This document shows, one piece after another, positions 1-8,119 of a DNA stretch of 26,527 bases. This DNA is from an uncultured Lachnospiraceae bacterium (lineage in GTDB: Bacteria; Bacillota; Clostridia; Lachnospirales; Lachnospiraceae). Positions within the stretch are counted from its first letter, which is position 1; the number at the start of each line of letters is the position of its first letter. The notes beneath the pieces are model-generated. The model had not been told where the DNA came from and did no database searches. It saw only the letters and a program-made list of their open reading frames with translations. The translations under genes were made by a program, and so were the position numbers. The stretch covers positions 1 to 26,527 of the forward strand of contig CAJUSS010000035.1 in the NCBI GenBank assembly GCA_910588895.1, in the 5' to 3' direction.

Positions 1-428
1 CTGCCGACGACCAGCGCATCGCCCATGCCGTCCAACAGCATGATGACGCTGTGCAGCATACTGAACACCAAAAGGATGCCAAACACCGCGGCGAGGATCT
101 TTCCCTTGCCATAGGTATCCTCGATATCGTCCAGTTCACGCACATACCACTTTTCAAACCGGGCAGAGGCCCACATCGGCCCCGCCGCCTCCCGCGCCGC
201 CTCTGCCCGGCGGCTCCTTTTCCACGTCCATGCCATGGCGGCGAAAAAAAGGAGCAGGAGGATGCTGCAGACGATGCCCAGCATCAGACAATGGCTCGCC
301 GCCTCCAGGTTGCCGTCGCGCAGGCACACGCCTCTCTGTACAAATGCGAATCCGATCAGGGCGATCGACAGAGCCGATAAGACTGCCAAGATGATGTATG
401 TGATGATCTCTTTTGTCCGGTTGACCAT
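1..428 (-). CDS. Integral membrane protein, N-terminal 142 residues (runs off left edge)
   Basis: The minus strand is open from an ATG at 428 to the window edge, so only the N-terminal part is present. GGAGAA lies about 7 nt upstream of the ATG. The protein begins MVNRTKEIITYIILAVL and has hydrophobic segments at roughly residues 8-28 and 45-66. A charged, Arg/Ala-rich stretch containing WKRSRRAEAAREAAG follows. A third hydrophobic segment near 118-136 is followed by DGMGDALVV. No family is recognised. The alternation suggests a small multi-pass membrane protein with a cytoplasmic loop between helices 2 and 3. It is read in the same direction as the chemoreceptor gene upstream, about 170 nt away, so it may be transcribed separately. 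Confidence 0.65.
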   Translation of the reverse strand, partial: MVNRTKEIITYIILAVLSALSIALIGFAFVQRGVCLRDGNLEAASHCLMLGIVCSILLLLFFAAMAWTWKRSRRAEAAREAAGPMWASARFEKWYVRELDDIEDTYGKGKILAAVFGILLVFSMLHSVIMLLDGMGDALVVG

Positions 429-597
429 AGCTATCTTCTCCTTATCTCTTTTTTAAAAAACCATATATATCCCGTCTCAGCACAAGGTCATAACGCAGAC
501 TCTTTGTCGACCATAAAAACAGAGCCAGAATGAGATCCCTCCCTTCTGTCCGTTTTTATCTTTTGCAAGATCGCTTTCCTGCCCTTTTGCCGCTCTG

Positions 598-2271
598 TCA
601 CCCCTTTCGAAGACGGAAGGTCATCACAAGCTGCCTGAGCAGTCCGGCCTGGCCGCTGAGCTGCTCACTGGTGGCGGAACTCTCCTGGGCGGTGGCGGAA
701 TTGGTCTGGGCCACGCTGGAGATCTGGCCGATCTGCCCCTGGACCTGTCCCATCGCGTCCGCCTGCGTCCGGGCATCGGCGGCGATCGCATTGATCGTCC
801 CCACGATCTTTTGGGCCTTTGCGACCGCACCCTCCAGCTGTTTCGCTGTGACGCCGGCGATCTGCGTCCCCTCTTCCACAGCAGCCATGGAACGCTCGAT
901 CATCGCCGCTGTGGACTGAGATGCTTCCGCGGTCTTTCCTGCCAGGCTGCGGACCTCATCCGACACCACGGCAAAGCCCTTGCCGGCCACCCCGGCCCGC
1001 GCCGCCTCCACGGAAGCATTGAGCGCCAGGATATTGGTCTGGAAAGCGATATCTTCGATCGCCTTGATGATCTTTCCGATCTCCTTGGAGCTCTGATCGA
1101 TCTTCTCCATGGCCGCGATCATCTCCTGCATCTTCTGGTTGCTCTCTGTCAGCTGCAGACCCATTTCCCTGACCTGCTCCTGGGCCTGCCCGGCATTATC
1201 CGCCGTCTGCCGGATATGGCCGACCACCTCCTGCATGGTCTGTTCCAGCCCCTCCACGGCACCGGTCTGTTCCACCGCTCCCTGGCTCAGGCCCTGAGCG
1301 GCGGATGACATCTGCTGTGCCCCGCCGGAAACACATTCTGAGCTGGAAACGATCTGGCTCATGGTCTTGTTGAGGTTCTGGAGGATATCGTTCAGGGACG
1401 TGCGGATCGTGGCAAAATCCCCTACATACTCCTGACTGATCTGAGGTGTCAGATCCCCTGCGGCCACAGACTCCAGCATATCGGATATCTCTCCGATATA
1501 ATTCCGCAGACGGGAGATGGTCTTGTCAAAGCACTGTGCCAGTGTGCCGATCTCATCATCGGAATGGATATCGGCCAGTATGTCCTGGCTCATCCCCAGG
1601 CCCAGGTTGCCCTGCTCCAGCGTTTCCGCCAGAATGGTCAGACGGTAGAGCGGCCTTGTGACGCTTTTCTTGATATAAGCGCCCACGATCAAGATCCCCG
1701 CAAGGATGAGCGCCACACCGGTCAGACAGGACAAAAATATGGTAAGGTCGATCTGGGTGGCGGCATCCGCCATGGAGATCCCGGCAAAGATCAGCCCGTT
1801 GATATTGCCGTCGGCATCTTTTGTGGGCACATACGAGCATAAGTGCTCCTCGCCCAGGATAGACGCACGCCCCACATAGGCCTGCCCCTGCTCCAGCACG
1901 ATTTTCGTCAGCTCATCTGAAAGCTGGGTGCCTACCACCCGCCGGCCGTTCTGCTGGATCGTGGTATAAGCTCTCTCATTCCCATGGAAGATGGTAAACT
2001 CACATCCCATCTGCGCCTTAAGGTCATCCAAGAGCGCGGTCATATCCTCTGTATCGTCGCGGTCAGCCAGCTCATAGGCCAGCACATTGGTCCCGCTCAC
2101 GCATACGTCCTGCATCATGGACATCGTGAGACGGTAGAACATAAGGACACAGAGCGCGACCACCGCCGTGATGCTGACCCCCAAGATCGCAGCCACCAGG
2201 TTTCCTACCTTGCGGCCGATCCGTCTGTTCTTTTGTTTGTTGTTCCCATTTTTTAGATGATCTCTTTCCAT
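598..2271 (-). CDS. Methyl-accepting chemotaxis protein (Cache-HAMP-MA)
   Basis: A 557-residue chemoreceptor. TM1 is at about 22-46, a periplasmic-type Cache-like sensor at about 47-175 (it includes YVGRASILGEEHLCSYVP), and TM2 at about 176-199. HAMP follows (TRPLYRLTILAETLEQGNLG), then a long coiled-coil signalling domain. The hairpin tip is highly conserved: AFQTNILALNASVEAARAG, then GFAVVSDEVRSLA. It would bind CheA/CheW and steer the flagellar motor in response to an extracellular ligand. ATG 2271 is preferred over ATG 2289 because AGGAG lies 9 nt upstream of it, while the earlier ATG has no clear ribosome site. The gene starts 45 nt after the GH5 stop and probably shares its operon, suggesting a carbohydrate-linked signal. 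No C-terminal CheR-binding pentapeptide is seen. Confidence 0.93.
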   Translation of the reverse strand: MERDHLKNGNNKQKNRRIGRKVGNLVAAILGVSITAVVALCVLMFYRLTMSMMQDVCVSGTNVLAYELADRDDTEDMTALLDDLKAQMGCEFTIFHGNERAYTTIQQNGRRVVGTQLSDELTKIVLEQGQAYVGRASILGEEHLCSYVPTKDADGNINGLIFAGISMADAATQIDLTIFLSCLTGVALILAGILIVGAYIKKSVTRPLYRLTILAETLEQGNLGLGMSQDILADIHSDDEIGTLAQCFDKTISRLRNYIGEISDMLESVAAGDLTPQISQEYVGDFATIRTSLNDILQNLNKTMSQIVSSSECVSGGAQQMSSAAQGLSQGAVEQTGAVEGLEQTMQEVVGHIRQTADNAGQAQEQVREMGLQLTESNQKMQEMIAAMEKIDQSSKEIGKIIKAIEDIAFQTNILALNASVEAARAGVAGKGFAVVSDEVRSLAGKTAEASQSTAAMIERSMAAVEEGTQIAGVTAKQLEGAVAKAQKIVGTINAIAADARTQADAMGQVQGQIGQISSVAQTNSATAQESSATSEQLSGQAGLLRQLVMTFRLRKG

Positions 2272-2316
2272 AGCTCCATTCTCCTGCATTATTTATGATC
2301 TCTGCCGGAGCTTTAT

Positions 2317-3354
2317 CTATCTCCCACTTCTAAACTGCTCCCGGATCCACCGTCCGGCCTCGCTCAAGTCCTCCTGCGTCCACCCCGACACTTTCCCGCA
2401 CCCAGGCCGCAGCACGCTGCTGCTCTCTGCCTTATCTGCCAGATCCCAGCAGCAGCAGCTCAAGCCATACTTCCGGATCAGCTCCATCCACGCGGATGCC
2501 TGTGCAAAGTCGTTGGCGCCATTCCCTGACGCGTCGCACATGCCGAACTCACTGATGAACACCGGCAGTCCCTGCTGCACGCAGCTCTCACACCGCTCAC
2601 GGAGCCAGTCCGTGTGGGTAGCCGCATAAAAGTGGAGGGCGTACATCACATTGTCATACTCTAAGGGATGCTCCAGCGCCTTATCGATCTCCTGGCTCCA
2701 GGTGGGGGTCCCTACGATGACCACCGCATCGGGGTCATGGCGGCGGATCGCCACGATCACAGCCTGGGCATAGGACCGGATCTTCTCCCAATCCGTGCCG
2801 GAATCAGGCTCATTGCAGATCTCATAGAGCACATTGCCCCTGTCCTTCCATCGTTCCGCCATCTCGTCAAAAAACGCCACTGCCTCCTGCTGATGGAGGC
2901 CGGGATCCCCGTCACTTAAGATATGCCAGTCCACGACCGCATACATCCCCAGCTCCGAGGCATAGGTGACCCCCTTATCCAGCAGGTCCTTCAGCGCCTC
3001 CTTATCCCCGCCGCTGCAATATCCGCCGTACTCCTCTGTATACATGGCAAGGCGCACGCAGTTGGTCCCCCAGTCATCCCGCAGTGTACGGAAGGCCTCC
3101 CGGTCGATATACTGCGGGAACCAGGCGATCCCATGGGTGGACATACCCTGGAGCGGATACCGCTCTCCCTTCTCATCCACCAGCCCCGTCCCCTCTACCT
3201 GGAGCACACCGTGCTCCCCGAAGGGCGTTCCCTGTAAAGAAGCCGCCGCTGTCTTTGACGCAAAAAGCAGCGCCAGCAGCAGGGCCGAGGCCGATAAAAA
3301 GGAGAGCCATCGGCACCGCTCCCTTCCAACCGATGGCAAGATCCTCTTTCCCAT
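2317..3354 (-). CDS. Secreted glycoside hydrolase family 5 (cellulase-type)
   Basis: A 345-residue GH5-like (PF00150) enzyme, expected to hydrolyse beta-1,4-glucans or mannans outside the cell. A signal peptide occupies about residues 1-38 (basic MGKRILPSVGRERCRW, a Leu/Ala-rich core, then SKTAAA). Active-site landmarks fit the clan GH-A barrel: the conserved Arg in NCVRLAMY (R101), YEICNEP with the acid/base Glu at 182, LHFYAATH (H241), and VFISEFG with the nucleophile Glu at 269. The catalytic domain alone is present, with no carbohydrate-binding module. The start at 3354 has AAAGGAGG 8 nt upstream. Longer in-frame openings would run into the divergent kinase promoter. A minus-strand promoter lies at 3389-3417. 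Substrate cannot be told from sequence. Confidence 0.92.
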   Translation of the reverse strand: MGKRILPSVGRERCRWLSFLSASALLLALLFASKTAAASLQGTPFGEHGVLQVEGTGLVDEKGERYPLQGMSTHGIAWFPQYIDREAFRTLRDDWGTNCVRLAMYTEEYGGYCSGGDKEALKDLLDKGVTYASELGMYAVVDWHILSDGDPGLHQQEAVAFFDEMAERWKDRGNVLYEICNEPDSGTDWEKIRSYAQAVIVAIRRHDPDAVVIVGTPTWSQEIDKALEHPLEYDNVMYALHFYAATHTDWLRERCESCVQQGLPVFISEFGMCDASGNGANDFAQASAWMELIRKYGLSCCCWDLADKAESSSVLRPGCGKVSGWTQEDLSEAGRWIREQFRSGR

Positions 3355-3388
3355 CACATGATCCTCCTTTATCATGGGCTTTTCCATA

Positions 3389-3417
3389 ATCATACAATGA
3401 TCGATCCGGAAAAACAA
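3389..3417 (-). promoter_or_regulatory. Sigma-A promoter of GH5-MCP operon
   Basis: Minus-strand -35 TTGTTT (3417-3412), a 17-nt spacer and -10 TATGAT (3394-3389). The expected transcription start is near 3382, about 28 nt before the GH5 start codon. It faces away from the kinase promoter, and the two -35 boxes are only about 42 nt apart. Confidence 0.65.
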
Positions 3418-3459
3418 GTGTAACCTGATCAAAAACATCTTGACTGGCCTCGCCCGCTC

Positions 3460-3488
3460 TTGACGGTCCGATCCACAGATCTTATAAT
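3460..3488 (+). promoter_or_regulatory. Sigma-A promoter of hybrid histidine kinase
   Basis: -35 TTGACG (3460-3465), a 17-nt spacer and a perfect -10 TATAAT (3483-3488). Transcription would start near 3495, leaving a 5' leader of about 65 nt. This rules out an ATG at 3460 as the kinase start. Confidence 0.75.
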
Positions 3489-3558
3489 AGACCCAGTACA
3501 CAAGATCCCCATACAATGGGACAGATCGCCCTATCATAACAGAGGGAGGGATGCTCTG

Positions 3559-5775
3559 ATGAAAAAGAGTTCTGTATGCCCTAAAAGGCCCATTCCGCTC
3601 ATATCGCTCTTGATCTTGGCCGTCCTGGTCGTTTTGGTGGTCTCGACCGGCTGGTTCATGAGCTCCTCACAGGATGCCACCGCAACTGCGGTACACAATA
3701 TCAGCGAGTTCTATCTGGAAGAACTCTCCGACCAGACCTGCCGCCAGCTGCAGAACGCTCTGGACCAGCAGCTGCAGGATCTGGAAGCTGCCCTCCAGGT
3801 GGTCCGGGAGACCGGCCTGGCCGACCACGCCTCCCTGCAGCACTATATGACGGATCTATCCCAGATCTACCACTTTGACCTTTTTGCTCTCGTGGATGAG
3901 GACGGACTGGTCTATACGCCTGACGGCATCTCCCCCGGACAGTCTGAGGGCACCTTCCCCGGACAGTCCGACCACACTTTCCCCTCGACCGGGCAAACAG
4001 ATCCGTACATCACCATCGAACGATCTGCGGACGGCCGGGATATGCTCTGCATGACCCTGCCCATAGAAGGGATCTCCATCGACGAAAAAGCATTGACCTA
4101 CGGCGTGGCCGGCATCGCTTCCGACACACTGATCGTCCGTCTGGACCTGCAGGATGACAAAGGCCTGATCTTTTCTAACGTGGTCTCTGCCGACGGCTCC
4201 TATATCGTAAAGACACCTCATTATCATTTGGATGAAAATGACAATATCTTTTCCGCGCTGGAGGAGCAGGCCGATTTCCAGAATGGCTATTCTGCCGAAC
4301 AGATGCGGGCCGATCTCCAGGCACAGCGGGCCGGCATCACCGCCTATCGTCTGAAAGGGGAGCTGCACTACACCTACTACGCCCTCGCGCAAGGGACCGA
4401 CTGGTATCTGACCACTACCATACACTATGATACGGTCAGCACGAACGTGGAGGCTGTCAGCGCCACGATCACCCAGAACAGCATGATCCAGCTGGCATCG
4501 ATGCTGCTGGTCCTGTCTGCCGTGTTCTTTGTCTATTTCTGGCAGCGGCGCAGGAATGAGACCCTCCATCTGGAAAAGATGAAGGCCGAGGAGAGCAGCC
4601 GGGCAAAAAGCCTGTTCCTCTCCAATATGTCCCATGACATCCGCACTCCCATGAACGCGATCATCGGCTTTACGGATCTGGCGATCCAGAATGAAAAGGA
4701 TCCGGATCCCGCCAGCACCCATGACTATCTGGTCAAGATCCGCACCGCCAGCCGCCATCTGCTGGACCTGATCAATGACGTGCTGGATATGAGCCGGATC
4801 GAGAGCGGGAAGATCCATCTGGATGCTGTCCCCTGCGACCTCTGCACGATCCTCCGCGACATGGAGACGATCCTGCATGGACAGATCCAGGAAAAAGGAT
4901 CCACCCTGACTGTGGAGATGGCCGATGTGCGGGACCACTATGTCTATTGTGATAAGCTGCGTTTGGATCAGATCCTGCTGAACCTTCTGGGCAATGCAGT
5001 CAAGTTCACGCCTGCAGGCGGCCATATCCTGCTGACCTTATCCCAAAAGGCCAGCCAGACCTCCGGATATGGTTCATACGAGTTCCAGGTAGCGGATAAT
5101 GGGATCGGCATGTCCCAGGAATTTGCCAAAAAGGTGTTCGAGCCCTTTGAACGGGAACGCACCTCCACCGTCAGCGGTATCCAGGGCACCGGCCTCGGCA
5201 TGGCGATCACCAAGAACCTGGTGGATCTGATGAAGGGCTCCATCCAGGTGGAGACCGCTCCGGGCAAGGGCACCACATTCCGGATCTGTCTGGATCTCCC
5301 CCTCTGCAAGGAGGCTGACATAGAAAAAGTCCGAAAGACGCAGCCAAGCGCCGTCCAGAGCCAGACTGAACTGCAGGGCAAGAGGGTCCTCCTGGTGGAG
5401 GATAACGAGCTGAACCGAGAGATCGCCATGGAGCTTTTGCTCCAGTATGGTTTCGAGGTGGAGGAAGTCCAGGATGGCTCCATCGCCGTGGAAATGCTCC
5501 GCCAGGCCCAGCCGGGACGATACGATCTGGTCCTGATGGACATCCAGATGCCGATCATGGATGGCTATGCCGCCACCCGGACGATCCGGGCGATGACCGG
5601 ATCGCCCTACTGCTCTATCCCGATCGTAGCTATGACGGCGAACGCCTTTGAGGAGGATAAAAAGGCTGCATTGGAAAACGGTATGGACGGCCACATCGCA
5701 AAGCCTGTGGATGTGACCGCGCTCATCGAGCTTTTGCACAGCATCCTGAAGCCAGATAAGCCAACAGCAAGCTGA
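3559..5775 (+). CDS. Hybrid sensor histidine kinase with fused receiver
   Basis: A 738-residue membrane sensor. TM1 is at about 12-33 and TM2 at about 311-328, with an extracellular Cache-like sensor between them. HisKA has the phosphoacceptor H359 in NMSHDIRTPMNAIIGF. The ATPase domain shows the N box (LNLLGNAVKFT, about 474-484), G1 box (DNGIGM, 513-518) and G2 box (GTGLGMAI, 543-550). A C-terminal receiver domain has acidic pocket E614/D615, phospho-Asp D661 (LMDIQMPIMDG) and a late Lys in IAKPVD. The start is set by GGGAGGG 8 nt upstream of ATG 3559. A short PGQS duplication sits at about 126-136 in the sensor. No separate response regulator follows, so phosphate probably goes to an HPt protein elsewhere. 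Divergence from GH5-MCP suggests a shared stimulus, by inference only. Confidence 0.93.
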   Translation: MKKSSVCPKRPIPLISLLILAVLVVLVVSTGWFMSSSQDATATAVHNISEFYLEELSDQTCRQLQNALDQQLQDLEAALQVVRETGLADHASLQHYMTDLSQIYHFDLFALVDEDGLVYTPDGISPGQSEGTFPGQSDHTFPSTGQTDPYITIERSADGRDMLCMTLPIEGISIDEKALTYGVAGIASDTLIVRLDLQDDKGLIFSNVVSADGSYIVKTPHYHLDENDNIFSALEEQADFQNGYSAEQMRADLQAQRAGITAYRLKGELHYTYYALAQGTDWYLTTTIHYDTVSTNVEAVSATITQNSMIQLASMLLVLSAVFFVYFWQRRRNETLHLEKMKAEESSRAKSLFLSNMSHDIRTPMNAIIGFTDLAIQNEKDPDPASTHDYLVKIRTASRHLLDLINDVLDMSRIESGKIHLDAVPCDLCTILRDMETILHGQIQEKGSTLTVEMADVRDHYVYCDKLRLDQILLNLLGNAVKFTPAGGHILLTLSQKASQTSGYGSYEFQVADNGIGMSQEFAKKVFEPFERERTSTVSGIQGTGLGMAITKNLVDLMKGSIQVETAPGKGTTFRICLDLPLCKEADIEKVRKTQPSAVQSQTELQGKRVLLVEDNELNREIAMELLLQYGFEVEEVQDGSIAVEMLRQAQPGRYDLVLMDIQMPIMDGYAATRTIRAMTGSPYCSIPIVAMTANAFEEDKKAALENGMDGHIAKPVDVTALIELLHSILKPDKPTAS

Positions 5776-5795
5776 CGGGAGCCCCCGTCAGCTTG
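5768..5795 (+). terminator. Hairpin at the end of the kinase gene
   Basis: A perfect 12-bp stem (CAAGCTGACGGG / CCCGTCAGCTTG) with loop AGCC; the kinase TGA lies inside the left arm. No clear U-tract follows (CCTATATCGC), so termination may be inefficient or factor-assisted. Confidence 0.5.
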
Positions 5796-5807
5796 CCTAT
5801 ATCGCTA

Positions 5808-5813
5808 TATAAT
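5808..5813 (+). promoter_or_regulatory. Possible -10 box for the Rrf2 gene
   Basis: A perfect TATAAT lies 48 nt upstream of the Rrf2 start. No good -35 is seen at 16-18 nt upstream. That would fit an activator-dependent or autoregulated promoter, as is common for Rrf2 genes, but the call rests on one hexamer. Confidence 0.3.
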
Positions 5814-5861
5814 AGGATCGGTAGATTTTCTAAAATCCAGCACATCGAATGGAGGCATCAC

Positions 5862-6293
5862 ATGCTGATATCCACAAAAGGACGTTATGCCCTGCGCATC
5901 ATGATCGATCTGGCGGAGCATCGGTCGGAAGGCTACATCCCATTAAAGGAGACTGCCCGCAGGCAGGATATATCTGAAAAATATCTGGAGGGGATCTTGA
6001 AGATCCTGGTCCGGAACAAGCTCCTGACGGGACTGCGGGGCAAAGGGGGCGGATACCGCTTGACAAAGCCGCCGGAAGCCTATCCCATCGGCGACATCCT
6101 GCGGCTCACGGAGATCTCCCTGGCTCCGGTCTCCTGCCTGGAGGCAGATCAGCCCGCCTGCCCCCGGATGTCCGACTGCCGGACCCTCTCTATGTGGAAG
6201 GGCCTGGACAAGGTGATCCAAGATTATCTGGACAATATCACCCTGGCTGACCTGATCCGCCTGGAAGCGCCGGGAGACGACTATGTGATCTGA
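5862..6293 (+). CDS. Rrf2/IscR-family transcriptional regulator
   Basis: A 143-residue winged-helix regulator. The N-terminus MLISTKGRYALRIMIDLA is the Rrf2 signature, followed by ISEKYLEGILKILVRNKLL (recognition helix region) and a wing GLRGKGGGYRLTKPP. Three cysteines spaced C-x7-C-x5-C (SCLEADQPACPRMSDC) sit where IscR and relatives bind a [2Fe-2S] cluster, so it may sense iron-sulfur status or redox. The spacing differs slightly from classical IscR (C-x5-C-x5-C). ATG 5862 has GGAGG 6 nt upstream. No isc/suf/nif or cysteine genes are beside it, so the regulon cannot be told; the neighbour downstream is convergent. Confidence 0.9.
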   Translation: MLISTKGRYALRIMIDLAEHRSEGYIPLKETARRQDISEKYLEGILKILVRNKLLTGLRGKGGGYRLTKPPEAYPIGDILRLTEISLAPVSCLEADQPACPRMSDCRTLSMWKGLDKVIQDYLDNITLADLIRLEAPGDDYVI

Positions 6294-6343
6294 GGCACAG
6301 CCGGATCCCGCCTTAACGGTCTTCTGCCCCAGCCAGGCTGTCG

Positions 6344-8119
6344 TTACATGAACTGGCTCTGGTAAAGCCGATAGTAGGCCCCTTTCTTCTCCATCAGCTG
6401 CTGGTGATCTCCCTCCTCCAGGATACCGCCCTGGTCGATGACGAATATCCGGTCCGCCTTTCGGATCGTGGAGAGCCGGTGGGCGATGATGAAGGAGGTC
6501 CGCCCCTTGAGAAGCGCCTCGATCCCCTGCTGGACCAAAAGCTCCGTATGGGTGTCGATGCTGGAGGTCGCTTCATCCAAGATCAAGATCGCAGGCTTTG
6601 CCACCATGGTCCTGGCAAACGCCAGGAGCTGCCGCTGACCGATGGAAAGGCGGACACCCCGCTCGCTGATCTGGGTATCATAGCCATCCTCCAGCTCCAT
6701 GATGAACCCGTGGGCATTGACCGCCACTGCCGCCTGGACCACCTCCTCATCAGTGGCATCCAGACGTCCATAGCGGATATTGTCCCGGATGGTCCCGGAA
6801 AAAAGGAAATTATCCTGGGTCATGATCTTCAGCTGGCTGCGCAGGCTAGCCAGGGTCACCTGCCGCACATCGGTCCCGTCCAGAAGGACCGCCCCCTCTC
6901 CCACCTCGTAGAACCGGCTGATCAGGTTGACGATGGTGGTCTTCCCTGCCCCTGTGGGTCCTACCAGAGCGATCGTCTCCCCGGGGCGCACGTCAAAGCT
7001 CACATCCTTTAAGACCATCCGCTCCGGCTCATCGCTGTACGCAAAGGAAACATGGGAAAAGCGCACCTCTCCCTGCAGGGCCGGGAGCACAGCTGCCCCT
7101 TCCTTATCCCGGATCCTTGCATCTGTATCCAGGATATCGAAGATCCGTTCCGCCGCGGAGATATTGGTGGTCAGCTTATTGTAAAAATTGGTCAGGTTCC
7201 TGATCGGGCTCCAGAACATGGCGATATAGGTAGAAAAGGCCAGGAACGTACCGATCCCCACCTGCTCCGCTCCCAAGATGCGGATCCCGATAAAGTACAG
7301 AAGGAAGCCCCCCAGCCCCCAGGTGATCTCCACTACCGGGCTGAACCCATCCGCGATCACCACCGCGTCGATGAAGGCTTTTCTATGCTGCTCCACCAGA
7401 TCATAGAAGACCGCCTGACTCTCCTTTTCCGCTGCAAAGCTCTGGATCACCCGGATCCCGGACAGATCTTCATGGACATAGGCGTTGAGGTTCGAGGTCT
7501 TTTTCCGGTAGATCTGCCAGCGCCTGTGGGCCCGGCTCTCGATCACGAACATCCCCACAGCTAAGAGCGGCACCGCCAGGAGAGCCGCCATGGCCAGCTT
7601 CACGTTCTTGAACACCATGATCGCCGTCACACAAAGCACGGTGGCCATATCCGGGATCAGCTGGGTCACGCTGTCCGAGAGCACATCCTTTAACGCGTTC
7701 ACATCCCCGATCAGCCGGGCCAGGATCTTCCCTGTGGGACGGCTGTCAAAAAACTGCAGATCCAGGATCTGGATATGCGCATACAGATGCTGACGTATAT
7801 CCACCAGGACCCGGTTCGATACAGATGCCATGATATACATCCTGGCTTTCGTCCCCGCCAGGAAGAAGACGAACAGCAGACCGGCCAGCAGGCCCAGACG
7901 GCACAGTCCCGGGATGTCCCCTCTTGCCACATAGCCATCCACTGCCGTCTCGATCATCAGCGGTGTCACCATACTGATGGTGATGGTCCCCGCCATGATG
8001 GCCATGACCAGGGCCACTTCCTTTTTGTAGTCGAAAAGATAGCGGTAAAGGCGGAGCAAGGTCTCTTTCTTGGACATCATGCTCTGCTCTTCATCCATCC
8101 GGCTTCCATTTACTCCCAT
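6344..8119 (-). CDS. ABC exporter half-transporter (TMD-NBD), catalytic partner
   Basis: A 591-residue type IV ABC half-transporter with six helices (about 35-320) followed by a nucleotide-binding domain. Walker A GPTGAGKT is at 387-394. Walker B LILDEATSS carries the catalytic Glu (E516), and the H-loop His is H547 (IIAHRLS). Its signature motif is LSIGQ (491-495) rather than LSGGQ, a degenerate form. The gene overlaps the upstream partner by 10 nt, and AGGAGG just before ATG 8119 supports this start and translational coupling. With the upstream gene it resembles heterodimeric multidrug exporters such as BmrCD, LmrCD and TM287/288. Exported substrate is unknown; no peptidase domain is present, so peptide maturation is not suggested. 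Confidence 0.93.
   Translation of the reverse strand: MGVNGSRMDEEQSMMSKKETLLRLYRYLFDYKKEVALVMAIMAGTITISMVTPLMIETAVDGYVARGDIPGLCRLGLLAGLLFVFFLAGTKARMYIMASVSNRVLVDIRQHLYAHIQILDLQFFDSRPTGKILARLIGDVNALKDVLSDSVTQLIPDMATVLCVTAIMVFKNVKLAMAALLAVPLLAVGMFVIESRAHRRWQIYRKKTSNLNAYVHEDLSGIRVIQSFAAEKESQAVFYDLVEQHRKAFIDAVVIADGFSPVVEITWGLGGFLLYFIGIRILGAEQVGIGTFLAFSTYIAMFWSPIRNLTNFYNKLTTNISAAERIFDILDTDARIRDKEGAAVLPALQGEVRFSHVSFAYSDEPERMVLKDVSFDVRPGETIALVGPTGAGKTTIVNLISRFYEVGEGAVLLDGTDVRQVTLASLRSQLKIMTQDNFLFSGTIRDNIRYGRLDATDEEVVQAAVAVNAHGFIMELEDGYDTQISERGVRLSIGQRQLLAFARTMVAKPAILILDEATSSIDTHTELLVQQGIEALLKGRTSFIIAHRLSTIRKADRIFVIDQGGILEEGDHQQLMEKKGAYYRLYQSQFM

Noticed and set aside
3355..3537. Longer N-terminus for the GH5 enzyme
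   Set aside because: It would cross both divergent promoters and precede a clear signal peptide; ATG 3354 has AAAGGAGG at ideal distance.
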